Assembly: GCF_005870025.1 (NCBI RefSeq)
Contig: NZ_VATA01000007.1
Coordinates: forward strand, 124,001-188,000
Direction: 5' to 3'
DNA length: 64,000 bases
Origin: Poseidonocella sp. HB161398
GTDB taxonomy: Bacteria; Pseudomonadota; Alphaproteobacteria; Rhodobacterales; Rhodobacteraceae
Part shown: positions 28,094 through 36,989 of the stretch, one piece after another
Position numbering within the stretch: the stretch's first letter is position 1
How the letters are laid out: each line of letters begins with the position of its first letter
Notes under the pieces: model-generated
Databases searched by the model: none
Seen by the model: only the letters and a program-made list of their open reading frames with translations
What the model was told of the DNA's origin: nothing
Position numbers and translations under genes: made by a program

Positions 28094-29010
28094 TCTATCC
28101 TCCTGTGACGGAGGCGCCGCGGCTGCCCGATCACCTGCCATGTCGAGAGACGCAACCGAGGCGCCGGAAGCATTGGGCAGGTGCCTCCGATCATGCCACC
28201 CGCAACCCTGGCCATGCAAGGCCGACTGCATGTCAATTCGAAGTTGTGACCTGCCTCCGGGTTTCGCATATCCGCACGTGGGTCGGGGAGAGGCACCCGT
28301 GGATCCTTTCGGGTCTCCTCTGGAGGCGGATGATGAAGCTGTTCCGGTCGGCCGGGGCCCAGATGGATCGCATCGGTCCGCCTGGCCGGAAAACAGTTAG
28401 AGGGGAGCCGCTGAAGACGCCGCTCTGACGCGGTTCACTGGTCTGAGGACAATGGCAGCAGCCGGCGCAGGGGCACAAGCCGCGCAGCCTGCGCGAACTT
28501 TTCGTCACGGGGGCCCTTGCAGCCCTATGGCCGACCACCAAGTTCCCGCGCGGGTTGAACTGCCCGGCTTTCCCGGAGAGCGCTTGGTTCAGCGCCGCGC
28601 GCCATCTCGCCCGCGGCGCTGCCGGCTTCGCGGCATCGGCCGCCGGCCCCGGCTCGCGGCACCCGCCAGACGGCCAGTCCGCCCAGAACACGTTTTTCAC
28701 GCGACGTCCCTGGCCATCTGGCGGGCGCCGCGCTTCTGGAAGACCACGGGCTTGAACAGGCCCCAAAAAGGTTCGGCCAGTCCATTGGCCGCGTCATGAG
28801 CGCCCCCGACGGCTCCCGAGGGGGTAATCGCGGCATCGGCCAGCCGGCCGGCGCACCTTGTCGGAAGAGGCTGCCACGGTGCGACCGACCGCGCGAGCGC
28901 CTCGCGGGATGTGCGCCTCCCGGAACCGGTCCGGCGGGCCGCTTCAGCGCTGAACGGGCGCGCCACTGCGCCCCGACTGCCACCGTGCCTGCAACGATCT
29001 GGTCCGGACC
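28094..29010. other. 0.9-kb tract without a recognisable gene
   Basis: Nothing beyond scattered short frames is seen upstream of the YbaK-like gene. The segment nearest 29010 may include decayed 5' parts of the adjoining IS3-type element, but no orfA could be recognised. Confidence 0.5.
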
Positions 29011-29438
29011 ATGCTGCAGGTTTCGGAACGACGGTCCTGCTGCATCCTCGGACAGCCCTGGCCATCCCGCGGAGGTGCCGCCCAGGATGAGCGGACGGCA
29101 GACATCACCGCGCTGACCCGCAAGCGCGGGCCACATGGGCACCGACGCAACGCCGCTCTCATCCGGGAAACCGGGCGGGCAGCGAACGCAAAGCGGGCCG
29201 AATGCATCTGGCGGCGGGACCGAAGAGGACCAGGACGCGATCCGCGAGATCGCATCCCCGGCGAAGTGCGACATGCGCGCAAGCCAGCCGAAGAAAATAC
29301 GGCCCTGGCTGAAGTTCAAGCGACCGTGGCACCTGTGGCACCGCGAAGGCCTGCATGTCATGCGTCCGCCTCCGGCCGGAGCGCCCGGACCACGTCTGGT
29401 CCTGCGGCTGCGTCGAGGGCCTGACAGCCGCCCTCTGA
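29011..29438 (+). mobile_element. IS3-family orfB transposase remnant
   Basis: The plus strand encodes, in scattered frames, VSERRSCCILGQPW, then GHRRNAALIRETGR with AKRAECIWRR, then CVRLRPERPDHVWS. These correspond to the IS3 OrfB series VSERRACRVLGQ, GYRRIAALLR, KRVERIWRREGL and VRLRPE.P.HVWSYDFV. About 100 bp of the middle are scrambled, and the catalytic half is missing beyond the TGA at 29436. It is a clear but badly decayed fragment. Confidence 0.7.
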
Positions 29439-30947
29439 ACCCGGGTCTGCGGTCTTGCCTTCCTGCGACGGCAGCTTACCTGCGCAACGGTGTCTGGCCC
29501 CGGAGCCCCCTGAATCCAGTGACATGTCCCGGGCATCGCATTCCGGACGGCCGAAGGTCAGTCCGGACCCCGCGACGGCCCTTGGCCACCTCTTCCCGGA
29601 GCTCGGCGAAGGGTCCGCGGGTCTCGCCCCGGCGCCGGTCCGCGGCAATGACCATCTGGCAGAGACGCCACGGCGCGCACCGATGAGGGATGTGAGCCGC
29701 CGCCTGTGCCTCTGGAAAGCGGACATTCCCCGTGTCCTTCGCGATCTGTCTTCCGGACCTCCCCTTGATGGTCGAGTGCCGGTGGCATGCGTCAGGCAGC
29801 GCTTGCGACCGGCAGGACAGGTGCCCGCCAGGTTGACACGGACCGTCGCAGGGCCTGCCGTCCGGGCCGGTTCCGAGAGCCTCGCCGGACAGGCCCCGGC
29901 GAACTCCCCGAACACCTCCGCTTGCCACAGGTGCGGGCTATCCCCGCGCTGCAGTCTTGCGCCACCGGCTGGCGCTGGCCGGCGACGTCTGCGGCAAGTC
30001 CCGAGCGGCTGGTTTCGGTGCCTCCGCAGCCCCGCAGCCCGGCCCGAAGTACGGCCGGACCGGGAGGCGATGGCCGAGCCAGGCGCCGGGCAGGACCAGA
30101 TTGCCGCCAGCCGGAAACTGCGCTCTTCGCCGGATGGACCGGCCCGGCGAATGGCCGGAGGGAAATACCTTCACTCGCATCAGGCAGCCAGGACGAGCAC
30201 AGGCGCGAGAGTTGGTCCGCGAAGCTTCGCGCCCGCATTGCCTGTTCGCTCGGTTCCGGGATTTCGGATTGTCCGCCGACCCCGTCCGCGACTCGGCTTC
30301 ATTTCATTCCGTCGAAGTAGCGCGCCGGGGCCGGGACCCATGGGTATCCGCAAACCCTCCATCTGCTTCAGCAGCGGCGCCTTTGCCTGTGCCAAAGCGC
30401 TGGTCGAGCGCCACGAGGCCGCGCGATCGGGACCGGGCGCCGTTCGAAGCGGAATTGCGCCGCCGTCTTGAAACGACGCTGGACCAGCGGGTGCGCGCGG
30501 GCAGCAAGACCGCGCTTGAGCTGCGAATGTGCGGCGACTTTCATTCGCGCCAATCCCCGGCAACACCCAGCTCGTGTCCGGTCGCGTCAGGAGCCGCACC
30601 GGCCTCTACATAGAGCGTATCGAGCGCTGCCAAGTGGACCAGCTGGCCCAGCGGCAATGTTTCCGCCGCCCGAGCGCGGCCAGGGAGGGCGCGGGCGCTC
30701 CTAGAGAGCGACGCTGCCGATCCTGGATCCGGGTCGGCAAGACACTGCCGGGCTGGCAAGCCAGCCATGGCGGGAAGGACCGGCGCTTCACGGCGGCGTA
30801 TCGCCACGCGACCGAGGACGATCTTCTCTGCTCGGCAATGGCGGCCTCCGGCGGACAGGACTAGGTGACGCTGTCCGGGGCAGGGTCGGCGCATTTCGAG
30901 ACCAGGTGAAGTCGTCGGCCACCGCAAGTCGCGACACCGGTTCCGGG
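29439..30947. other. 1.5-kb tract without a recognisable gene
   Basis: No family can be assigned to any frame. The right end (about 30928-30947) is the terminal part of the IS30-type remnant. The rest may be decayed mobile-element DNA but I cannot demonstrate it. Confidence 0.5.
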
Positions 30948-31240
30948 TCAGGTTGGCTTGGCGAGTTCCTCGCGGAGAGCGAGGCCGGGATCGGCGGCAA
31001 AGCCATGGGCGATCGAGCCGTAGCATCCGTTCAGCTCGTGCTCGGCCTCGAAGCGGCAGCAGTTCCGCTTGAGGTCGCGGCAGATCGTGGAGCGGTGGCG
31101 GCTGACCTGCTGCGCGAGCCCGGCCATGCGCATGCTCTGGCCGGAAAGCGTCTGGATGATCCGGCGTTCCCGGTGGCCGAGCTCGACATGCGCCATCGGG
31201 CAATCTCCTGTTTTCCCGAAGAATAGTGGAGATGTCGCAA
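30928..31240 (-). mobile_element. IS30-family element with internally deleted transposase gene
   Basis: ATG 31196 (AGGAG upstream) opens an 82-codon minus-strand frame ending at 30948. It carries an IS30-type helix-turn-helix (SRHRSTICRDLKRN) followed almost directly by the extreme C-terminus (ALREELAKPT). The whole DDE catalytic region has been deleted. The downstream end GAACCGGTGTCGCGACTT and an upstream TTGCGACA (31240-31233) look like its termini. The C-terminal end matches the remnant at 17.4 kb. Confidence 0.7.
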
Positions 31241-31469
31241 GCCAGGATAGAATGTACCCGAACTGCCTTTCCCGTTTTCGATAAGCGACATTATGGAAAT
31301 AATTCCGCTCTGCCGGACGCTCCGCCCGGTGGCAGCAAGGGCCCGACTCGGCCGCCCGCAGGACAGAGTCCCGGCCGCAGCCGGATCGGGCCAGCCTGCA
31401 GGTCCGGGCCGCCGTCTGCGGGGACCGGGACGTGGCCGGAGGCGCGGATGTCCGGCGGCCGGGATGGAG

Positions 31470-31555
31470 GGAGAAGATAGAGCGGCGGCCCAGGGAGGAG
31501 GACGGGCCGCCGCTCAAATCCCGGGGTTCAGGGAGGAGGAGGAACCGCGGGAAAC
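31470..31555 (-). ncRNA. Candidate twin-hairpin sRNA with CCUCCUCC loops (CcsR/cuckoo-like)
   Basis: Read on the minus strand, two hairpins follow each other. The first has a 10-bp stem with one mismatch (31551-31542 with 31529-31520) and loop CTCCTCCTCCCT. The second has a perfect 12-bp stem (31515-31504 with 31491-31480) and loop GTCCTCCTCCCT, followed by TATCTTCTCC. Both loops are 12 nt and differ in one base. Tandem stems exposing CCUCCUCC anti-Shine-Dalgarno motifs define stress-induced CcsR/cuckoo RNAs of alphaproteobacteria such as Rhodobacter. I could not identify a convincing promoter. Confidence 0.55.
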
Positions 31556-31814
31556 CGTTGAATTCGGTAGCGCTAACCTAGTGGTGGCGCTGCGGCGCAG
31601 CAACCCGGGACGCGCGCAACCCCGCCTTGTGGCGCGTGCATGGCCCCGGAGGCGCGGCGTGCGCGCGACCCCGCCGAACCGGCAGCAATGGCAGCCTGTT
31701 TGCCAGCCCTCCGGCGGGCGCGCCTGCCGGGCCGTTTTCGCGTTTGCAGCATGGCCCAATGAGGGATCCGTCATCTGCGGGGCGCACGGGACTGAGCGAT
31801 TTTGAGGGATTATT

Positions 31815-31830
31815 GGCAATGGTAATTGCA
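31815..31830. promoter_or_regulatory. TGCAA-N6-TTGCA-type operator, copy 1
   Basis: GGCAATGGTAATTGCA matches the inverted repeat TGCAA-N6-TTGCA at 9 of 10 arm positions. It lies about 145 nt upstream of the first sugar-binding protein gene. The same element recurs upstream of rpiR, the third importer and the iolD/iolG divergent promoter. Confidence 0.55.
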
Positions 31831-31974
31831 ACATTTTGACCGGAAGAACATTCCGTGCGATCCCGGAAGGCGGGCGGAACAGCGCCCGGTCCGCGGAAGG
31901 AGCCGCGGGCAGAGCCGCACAGGACGGCCGGGACGAACCGGCCGCGATGCATACTCGACATCAGGGAGGAGCGC

Positions 31975-32943
31975 ATGACCATCAGGGACATGCTGGCCGG
32001 CATTTCGCTGTCGGCCGCGATCGCCATGGCCGGACCCGCCATGGCCGCAGACAGCGACAACGACTGGAGCGGGATCGACATTCTCGTGCTGCACTGGTCG
32101 CAATCCTCGAACCCGTTCTTCGGGCCGGTCAATGCCGGGGCCGAGGACGCCGCCGAGGACCAGGGAGTGCGGATCGACATCCAGTTCGGCGAGGAGGACC
32201 CGGTCGTCACCTCGAACATCCTGGAGACCGCCATCGCCAACGGCGTCGACGCGATCGCGCTGGGGATCGCCGATGACGATGCCTATGACGGCATCCTGTG
32301 CCGCGCCGCAGAGGCCGGCATCGTCGTCGTCAGCATGAATATCGACGACAGCCAGGGCCGTGAGGGCACCTGCCGGCTGGCCTTCATGGGGCAGGATTTC
32401 GTCTCGGCGGGCTATGTGCTGGGCCAGCGGATGATCGCCGAGCACGGGCTGGGCGAGGGCGACCTGGTCTTCACCCCGGTCGAGGCGCCCGAGGGCACCT
32501 ATGCGGTGCTGCGCCACCGGGGCGTGGCGCAGGCGATGGAGGAGGTCGGCGCCACCACCGAGATGCTGGCCACCACCAATGACCATGGCACGGCGCTGAA
32601 CCTGATGACCCAGTACCTGCTGGGCCATCCCGACACCAAGGCGGTGATCGGGCTCGGCCAGACGCCGACCAGCCAGGCCGGACAGGCGATCCGCGATGCC
32701 GGGCTCGACATCCCGGCGGGCGGCTTCGACATCTCGGAATCGATCCTCGCCGATATCCGCGACGGCGTGCTGACCGCGGCGGTCGACCAGCAGCCCTACA
32801 GCCAGGGCTACTACGCGGTGACCCAGGCGGCGCTGGCGGTGAAATACGGGCTCTTCCCCTCGGAGATGGACACAGGCGGCATGGGGCTGGTCGACAAGGC
32901 CAATTTCGCCTCCGCCGTCGAATGGTCCGGCCGGACGCGCTGA
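31975..32943 (+). CDS. CUT2-type periplasmic sugar/cyclitol-binding protein (importer 1)
   Basis: The 322-residue protein starts at ATG 31975 with AGGGAGGAG upstream. Residues 1-24 form a signal peptide ending PAMAA. The mature part is a type I periplasmic-binding fold (HWSQSSNPFFGPVNAG, DAIALGIADDD, VDQQPYSQGYYAV), as in ribose-, xylose- and inositol-binding proteins. It is followed by its permease and ATPase genes and by cyclitol enzymes, so the ligand is probably an inositol derivative. A MocB-like role is possible. Confidence 0.85.
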   Translation: MTIRDMLAGISLSAAIAMAGPAMAADSDNDWSGIDILVLHWSQSSNPFFGPVNAGAEDAAEDQGVRIDIQFGEEDPVVTSNILETAIANGVDAIALGIADDDAYDGILCRAAEAGIVVVSMNIDDSQGREGTCRLAFMGQDFVSAGYVLGQRMIAEHGLGEGDLVFTPVEAPEGTYAVLRHRGVAQAMEEVGATTEMLATTNDHGTALNLMTQYLLGHPDTKAVIGLGQTPTSQAGQAIRDAGLDIPAGGFDISESILADIRDGVLTAAVDQQPYSQGYYAVTQAALAVKYGLFPSEMDTGGMGLVDKANFASAVEWSGRTR

Positions 32944-32957
32944 GCGTGCCGCCCGTC

Positions 32958-32984
32958 CCGGGGCGCGGCCCAGGCCGCCCCCGG
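32958..32984 (+). terminator. Intercistronic hairpin after binding-protein gene
   Basis: CCGGGGCGCGGCC and GGCCGCCCCCGG form an imperfect GC-rich stem between the binding-protein and permease genes without a T-run. Such hairpins commonly raise binding-protein over permease expression. Confidence 0.4.
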
Positions 32985-33013
32985 CTCGCAACTCCAAGCC
33001 GGGAAACCTTGCC

Positions 33014-34087
33014 ATGTCCATGACCCAGGGCGACACTGCCGCCTCTTCCGACCATATCCGCAGGGCCGTCGACCTGCGCAACCAGCGCGGCGGCCTCGTC
33101 AAGCTGCGCGACTGGATCACCTCGCGCCCCGAGGGCGGCATCGCCGTGCTCTTCGCCGCCGTGCAGATCGTGGTGATCGCCGCGGCGCTGGCCAATCCGC
33201 AGTTCCGCTATCTCTCGGACGCCAATATCGCCGTCATGCTGAAGGCGATCGCGCCCTTGGGCATCATGGCGCTCGGCGTCGGCGTGCTGATGATCGCGGG
33301 GGAATTCGACCTCTCGGTCGGCTCGCTCTATTCCTTCTGCGCCATCGTCACCGCCACGCTCTCGGCGCAATGGGGCGGCGATGCGGGCGGCGATGCGGTC
33401 GCCTGGGCGCCCTTCGCGGCTGCGGCCATCGGGCTGGCGGTCGGCACCGGGGCCGGGCTGCTCAACGGCTATGTCACGCTGAAATTCAATATCCCCTCTT
33501 TCATCACCACGCTCGGCGCGATGCTGATGTGGAAGGGCGTCACCCTGCTCTATCACGGCGCGACCTCGCTGAGGTTCAAGCCGTCGGAGCCCTTCGCCAC
33601 GCTCTTCGGCGGCTCGGTCGGGATCGTGCATGCCTCGATCATCTGGTTCCTGATCGCCGCCGTGCTGTTCTGGGCGATGCTGCACCACCACCGCATCGGC
33701 AACCATTTCTTCGCCGTCGGCGGCAACCGCCAGGCCGCGGTGGCGATCGGCATCAACCCGGTGAAGACCAAGCTGATCGCCTTCGGGCTGACCGGCTTCA
33801 TGGCGGCCTTCGCGGGCATCATCGCAGGCACCCGGGTCAGCTCGATCCAGCCGGGCGGCGGCCAGGGGCTGGAGCTCGTCGCCATCGCCGCCTGCGTGAT
33901 CGGCGGGCATGCGCTGATGGGCGGGCGCGGCTCGATCCTCGGCATCGTGCTGGGCACCGCGCTGATGTTCACGATCCAGGACGTGCTGCTGCTGATGCGC
34001 GCGCCGGGCTTCTATTTCGAAATGTTCGTGGGCGCGCTGATCGTCGTCGCCGTGATCATGAACATGGCCATCCGCCGCCGCGGCTGA
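33014..34087 (+). CDS. CUT2-type ABC permease (importer 1)
   Basis: The 357-residue inner-membrane protein has a short cytoplasmic N-terminus and about eight to ten hydrophobic segments. It carries the family signature [13 protein letters not shown] (near residue 97) and the cytoplasmic loop GGNRQAAVAIGI. It is an RbsC/FrcC-type permease, encoded 70 nt after the binding protein and 11 nt before the ATPase. Confidence 0.9.
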   Translation: MSMTQGDTAASSDHIRRAVDLRNQRGGLVKLRDWITSRPEGGIAVLFAAVQIVVIAAALANPQFRYLSDANIAVMLKAIAPLGIMALGVGVLMIAGEFDLSVGSLYSFCAIVTATLSAQWGGDAGGDAVAWAPFAAAAIGLAVGTGAGLLNGYVTLKFNIPSFITTLGAMLMWKGVTLLYHGATSLRFKPSEPFATLFGGSVGIVHASIIWFLIAAVLFWAMLHHHRIGNHFFAVGGNRQAAVAIGINPVKTKLIAFGLTGFMAAFAGIIAGTRVSSIQPGGGQGLELVAIAACVIGGHALMGGRGSILGIVLGTALMFTIQDVLLLMRAPGFYFEMFVGALIVVAVIMNMAIRRRG

Positions 34088-34098
34088 GGGAGGACAGC

Positions 34099-34890
34099 AT
34101 GAACGCCATCGAACCCATCGCCCCGTCGGAACCCCCGGTCAAGGGCACCGCCCCCGCGGGCACGCCGCTTCTGGAGATGCGCGACATCGTCAAGCGCTAT
34201 GGCAGCTTCACCGCGCTCGACGGCATGGACTTCCATGTCGGCAAGGCCGAGGTGGTCGCGCTCCTCGGCGACAACGGCGCGGGGAAATCGACCCTCGTCA
34301 AGATGATGTCGGGGATCAACCCGCCGACCTCCGGGCAGATCCTGGCGAACGGCAAGGCGGTGCAGTTCCGCTGCCGCGCCGACAGCGAGGCGGCCGGGGT
34401 GGAAACGATCTACCAGGACATCGCGCTGGTCGATGCCATGTCGATCACCCGCAACATCTTCCTCGGCCGCGAGATCGTGAAGCCCGGCGGCTTCCTCGAC
34501 CACCGCGCGATGGAGGAGAAGACCATCGAGATCCTCGGCTCCGCCGTGCAGATTTCGGGGATCGACGACCCGGAGAAGGAGGTGGGCTTCCTCTCCGGCG
34601 GGCAGAAGCAGGCCGTCGCCATCGCCCGCGCGGTGCATTTCAAGCGCAACATCCTGCTGCTCGACGAGCCGACCTCGGCGCTGTCGGTGCGCGAGACCGA
34701 GCATCTGCTGGCCTATCTGCGCGAGCTGCGCGGCCAGGGGACCTCCTCGGTGCTCGTCACCCACAACATCTACCATGCCTTCCAGGTCTGCGACCGCTTC
34801 GTGGTCATGAGCCATGGCCAGAAGGTCTTCGAGGCCGCGAAGGCCGACACCTCGATCGACGAGGTGACCTATCACGTGATCCGCACCTGA
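34099..34890 (+). CDS. Single-domain CUT2 ABC ATPase (importer 1)
   Basis: The 263-residue ATPase has Walker [10 protein letters not shown], signature LSGGQKQA and Walker B LLLDEPTSA. Unlike RbsA/MglA-type fusions it has only one nucleotide-binding domain, like FrcA. ATG 34099 lies in GGGAGGACAGC-ATG, and the long upstream open frame overlaps the permease and was rejected. It is placed directly before a Gfo/Idh/MocA dehydrogenase. Confidence 0.9.
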   Translation: MNAIEPIAPSEPPVKGTAPAGTPLLEMRDIVKRYGSFTALDGMDFHVGKAEVVALLGDNGAGKSTLVKMMSGINPPTSGQILANGKAVQFRCRADSEAAGVETIYQDIALVDAMSITRNIFLGREIVKPGGFLDHRAMEEKTIEILGSAVQISGIDDPEKEVGFLSGGQKQAVAIARAVHFKRNILLLDEPTSALSVRETEHLLAYLRELRGQGTSSVLVTHNIYHAFQVCDRFVVMSHGQKVFEAAKADTSIDEVTYHVIRT

Positions 34891-34903
34891 AAGGACCTGA
34901 CAG

Positions 34904-36100
34904 ATGGGATTCAGTGCAACCGCAAATCTCCGCCATCCGCCCCTGGGACGCCGCCTGCGGCTGGGCTTCGTCGGCGGCGGCCGCGGCGGGCTGGTGGGCG
35001 AATGGCATGCCTCGGGCGCGCGGCTGTCGAACCACTGGGACATCGTCGCGGGGGCGCTCAGCTCGGACCCGGCCAATGCCGCGGCCTCGGCGCGCGACTG
35101 GTGCATCGCCGAGGACCGCTCCTACGGCACCTACGGCGCCATGGCCGCGGCCGAGACCGCGCGCGCGGACGGCATCGAGGCGGTGACGATCTGCACGCCG
35201 AACTGGACGCATTTCGACATGGCAGAGACCTTCCTGAAGGCCGGGATCGACGTCATCCTCGACAAGCCGATGGTCAACACGCTGGAGGATGCCCGCGCGC
35301 TGGTGAAGCTCCAGCGCGAGACCGGTCTGGTCCTGGCGATGACCTATCCCTACACCTACCACCCGATGGTGCGGCAGGCGAAGCTGATGGTCGCGGCAGG
35401 CATGATCGGCAAGGTGCGCCAGGTCCATGTCGAATACGTCCAGGACTGGGCGACCGGCCCCGCGGATCCGGCCTTCAAGGGCGCGGCCTGGCGGCGGGAC
35501 ACCGCCAAGGTCGGGCGCGCCTCGGCCACCGGCGATATCGGCACCCATGCCTATCACATCCTCAAATACGTCACCGGCGAGGACGTCGCGCGGCTGCGCG
35601 CCGATTTCCATGTCTGCGGCGCCGAGAAGGCGCTGGAGGACACGGCCTTCGTCAATCTGGCGCTCGCCAACGGCGCGCCGGGGCTGCTGTGGGTCACGCA
35701 GGCGGCGCCGGGGAATTTCTGCGGGCTGCGGCTGCGCGTCTTCGGCGAGACCGGCGCGCTGGAATGGGACCAGGAGACGCCGGAAGAGCTGCGCTTCGCC
35801 CCGCTGGATGCGCCGGTGCAGATCCTGACCCGCGGCGCGGGCGCGGGCATGCTGCCCGAGGCGGAGAAGCTGATCGTGCTGCCGCGCGGCCATGGCGAGG
35901 CGCTCAGCGATGCCTGGGCCAATCTCTATGCCGAGATCGGGCTGGCCGTCGCCGCGCGCCGCACGGGCCAGCGGCCGAACGACATGGGGCTGCACCTGAC
36001 CGACGTGGCCGAGGGCGCCAGGGGGGTGGCCTTCGTCCATGCCTGCGCCGACAGCCACGAGGCCGGCGGCACCTGGGTCGACCTGGACGCGGAGGTCTGA
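34904..36100 (+). CDS. Gfo/Idh/MocA-family oxidoreductase
   Basis: The 398-residue NAD(P)-dependent dehydrogenase has the Rossmann motif [12 protein letters not shown] (near residue 21) and the [10 protein letters not shown] and DKPMVNT segments (the usual EKP lysine is in DKPM). The [11 protein letters not shown] segment supplies the catalytic Asp/His. The family oxidises inositols, inosamines and sugars. It is 13 nt after the importer ATPase and 4 nt before an IolI-like gene, so it likely acts on the ligand of importer 1. MocA-type action on a rhizopine-like substrate is conceivable. Confidence 0.88.
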   Translation: MGFSATANLRHPPLGRRLRLGFVGGGRGGLVGEWHASGARLSNHWDIVAGALSSDPANAAASARDWCIAEDRSYGTYGAMAAAETARADGIEAVTICTPNWTHFDMAETFLKAGIDVILDKPMVNTLEDARALVKLQRETGLVLAMTYPYTYHPMVRQAKLMVAAGMIGKVRQVHVEYVQDWATGPADPAFKGAAWRRDTAKVGRASATGDIGTHAYHILKYVTGEDVARLRADFHVCGAEKALEDTAFVNLALANGAPGLLWVTQAAPGNFCGLRLRVFGETGALEWDQETPEELRFAPLDAPVQILTRGAGAGMLPEAEKLIVLPRGHGEALSDAWANLYAEIGLAVAARRTGQRPNDMGLHLTDVAEGARGVAFVHACADSHEAGGTWVDLDAEV

Positions 36101-36104
36101 GCCG

Positions 36105-36938
36105 ATGGCCTTCACCTTCGCGCTGAACCGCACCTGCGCGCCGCAGCTGCCCTGGGGAGAGTTCCTCGCGCTGGCCCGCCAGACCGGCGCGGCAGGGGTC
36201 GAGATCCGCAACGACATGGGCGGCGAGCTCGGCGGCGGCGTGCCGCTGGCGCAGATCCGCGCCTCGCTCGATGCCGCGGGGCTGCGCTGTGCCTCGCTGA
36301 ACGCGCTGCAGCGCTTCAACGACTGGAGCCCGGCGCGCGCCGCCGAGGCGCAGGCGCTGATCGCGGCGGCGCAGGCGCTCGGCGCGCCGGGGATCGTGCT
36401 CTGCCCGGTGGTCGATCCCGCGCTAGACTGGTCGCCCGCCGAGGCGCAGGCGCGGATCTGCGAGGGGCTGGCCGCGCTACGCCCGCTTTTCGAGGGGACC
36501 GGCGTCAAGGGGCTGGTCGAGCCCCTGGGCATGGCCGGCTCGACGCTGAAGCACCAGCTGATGGCGGTGGCGGCGGTCGAGGCCTCGGGCGGCTGGCGGA
36601 ACTTCGCGCTCTGCCACGACACGTTCCAGTTCTGGCGCTGCGGCGACACGCAGATGTTCCCCGAGCATTTCGGCATGGTCCATGTCTCGGGCATCTCGCG
36701 CGCAGGCCCCGCCCCCGAGGCGCTGTCCGAGCCCGACCGCGGGCTGATCTTCCCCGGCGACCGGGCGGGCAATGTCGCCCAGCTGCGCCGCATCCTGGCG
36801 GCGGGCTACGAGGGCGCGGTGTCCTTCGAGCCCTTCGCCGAAGAGGTGCAGCGCGACCCGCGCCTGGCCAGCCATCTGGCCGCCAGCATCGACTATGTCC
36901 GGCTCACCGTGCCGGACCCGGCGCTGGCGGCGTCCTGA
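36105..36938 (+). CDS. IolI-like TIM-barrel isomerase (2-keto-myo-inositol isomerase family)
   Basis: The 277-residue TIM-barrel protein resembles IolI and sugar-phosphate isomerase/epimerases. It has GVEIRNDM, CASLNALQRFNDW, LVEPLGM, FALCHDTFQFW, MVHVSGI and a final VSFEPFAEEV. These supply the metal ligands E, D, H and E typical of IolI. It begins 4 nt after the dehydrogenase stop. Such enzymes interconvert inosose isomers, letting epimeric cyclitols enter the iol pathway. MocC-like function is an alternative. Confidence 0.75.
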   Translation: MAFTFALNRTCAPQLPWGEFLALARQTGAAGVEIRNDMGGELGGGVPLAQIRASLDAAGLRCASLNALQRFNDWSPARAAEAQALIAAAQALGAPGIVLCPVVDPALDWSPAEAQARICEGLAALRPLFEGTGVKGLVEPLGMAGSTLKHQLMAVAAVEASGGWRNFALCHDTFQFWRCGDTQMFPEHFGMVHVSGISRAGPAPEALSEPDRGLIFPGDRAGNVAQLRRILAAGYEGAVSFEPFAEEVQRDPRLASHLAASIDYVRLTVPDPALAAS

Positions 36939-36943
36939 AACCG

Positions 36944-36962
36944 CCGGGGGCCGCGCCCCCGG
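36944..36962 (+). terminator. GC-rich hairpin after isomerase gene
   Basis: CCGGGGGC-CGC-GCCCCCGG is a perfect 8-bp stem six nt after the isomerase stop, without a T-run. It may separate expression of the importer-1 operon from the following oxygenase gene. Confidence 0.5.
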
Positions 36963-36989
36963 ACATGACCCCACGAGAGGAGGAGGCTC

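Noticed and set aside
31842-31854. GGAA-N5-TTCC resembling the rhizobial IolR box
   Set aside because: The published box has a 6-nt spacer and this is a single copy; the TGCAA-N6-TTGCA element is recurrent and better placed.
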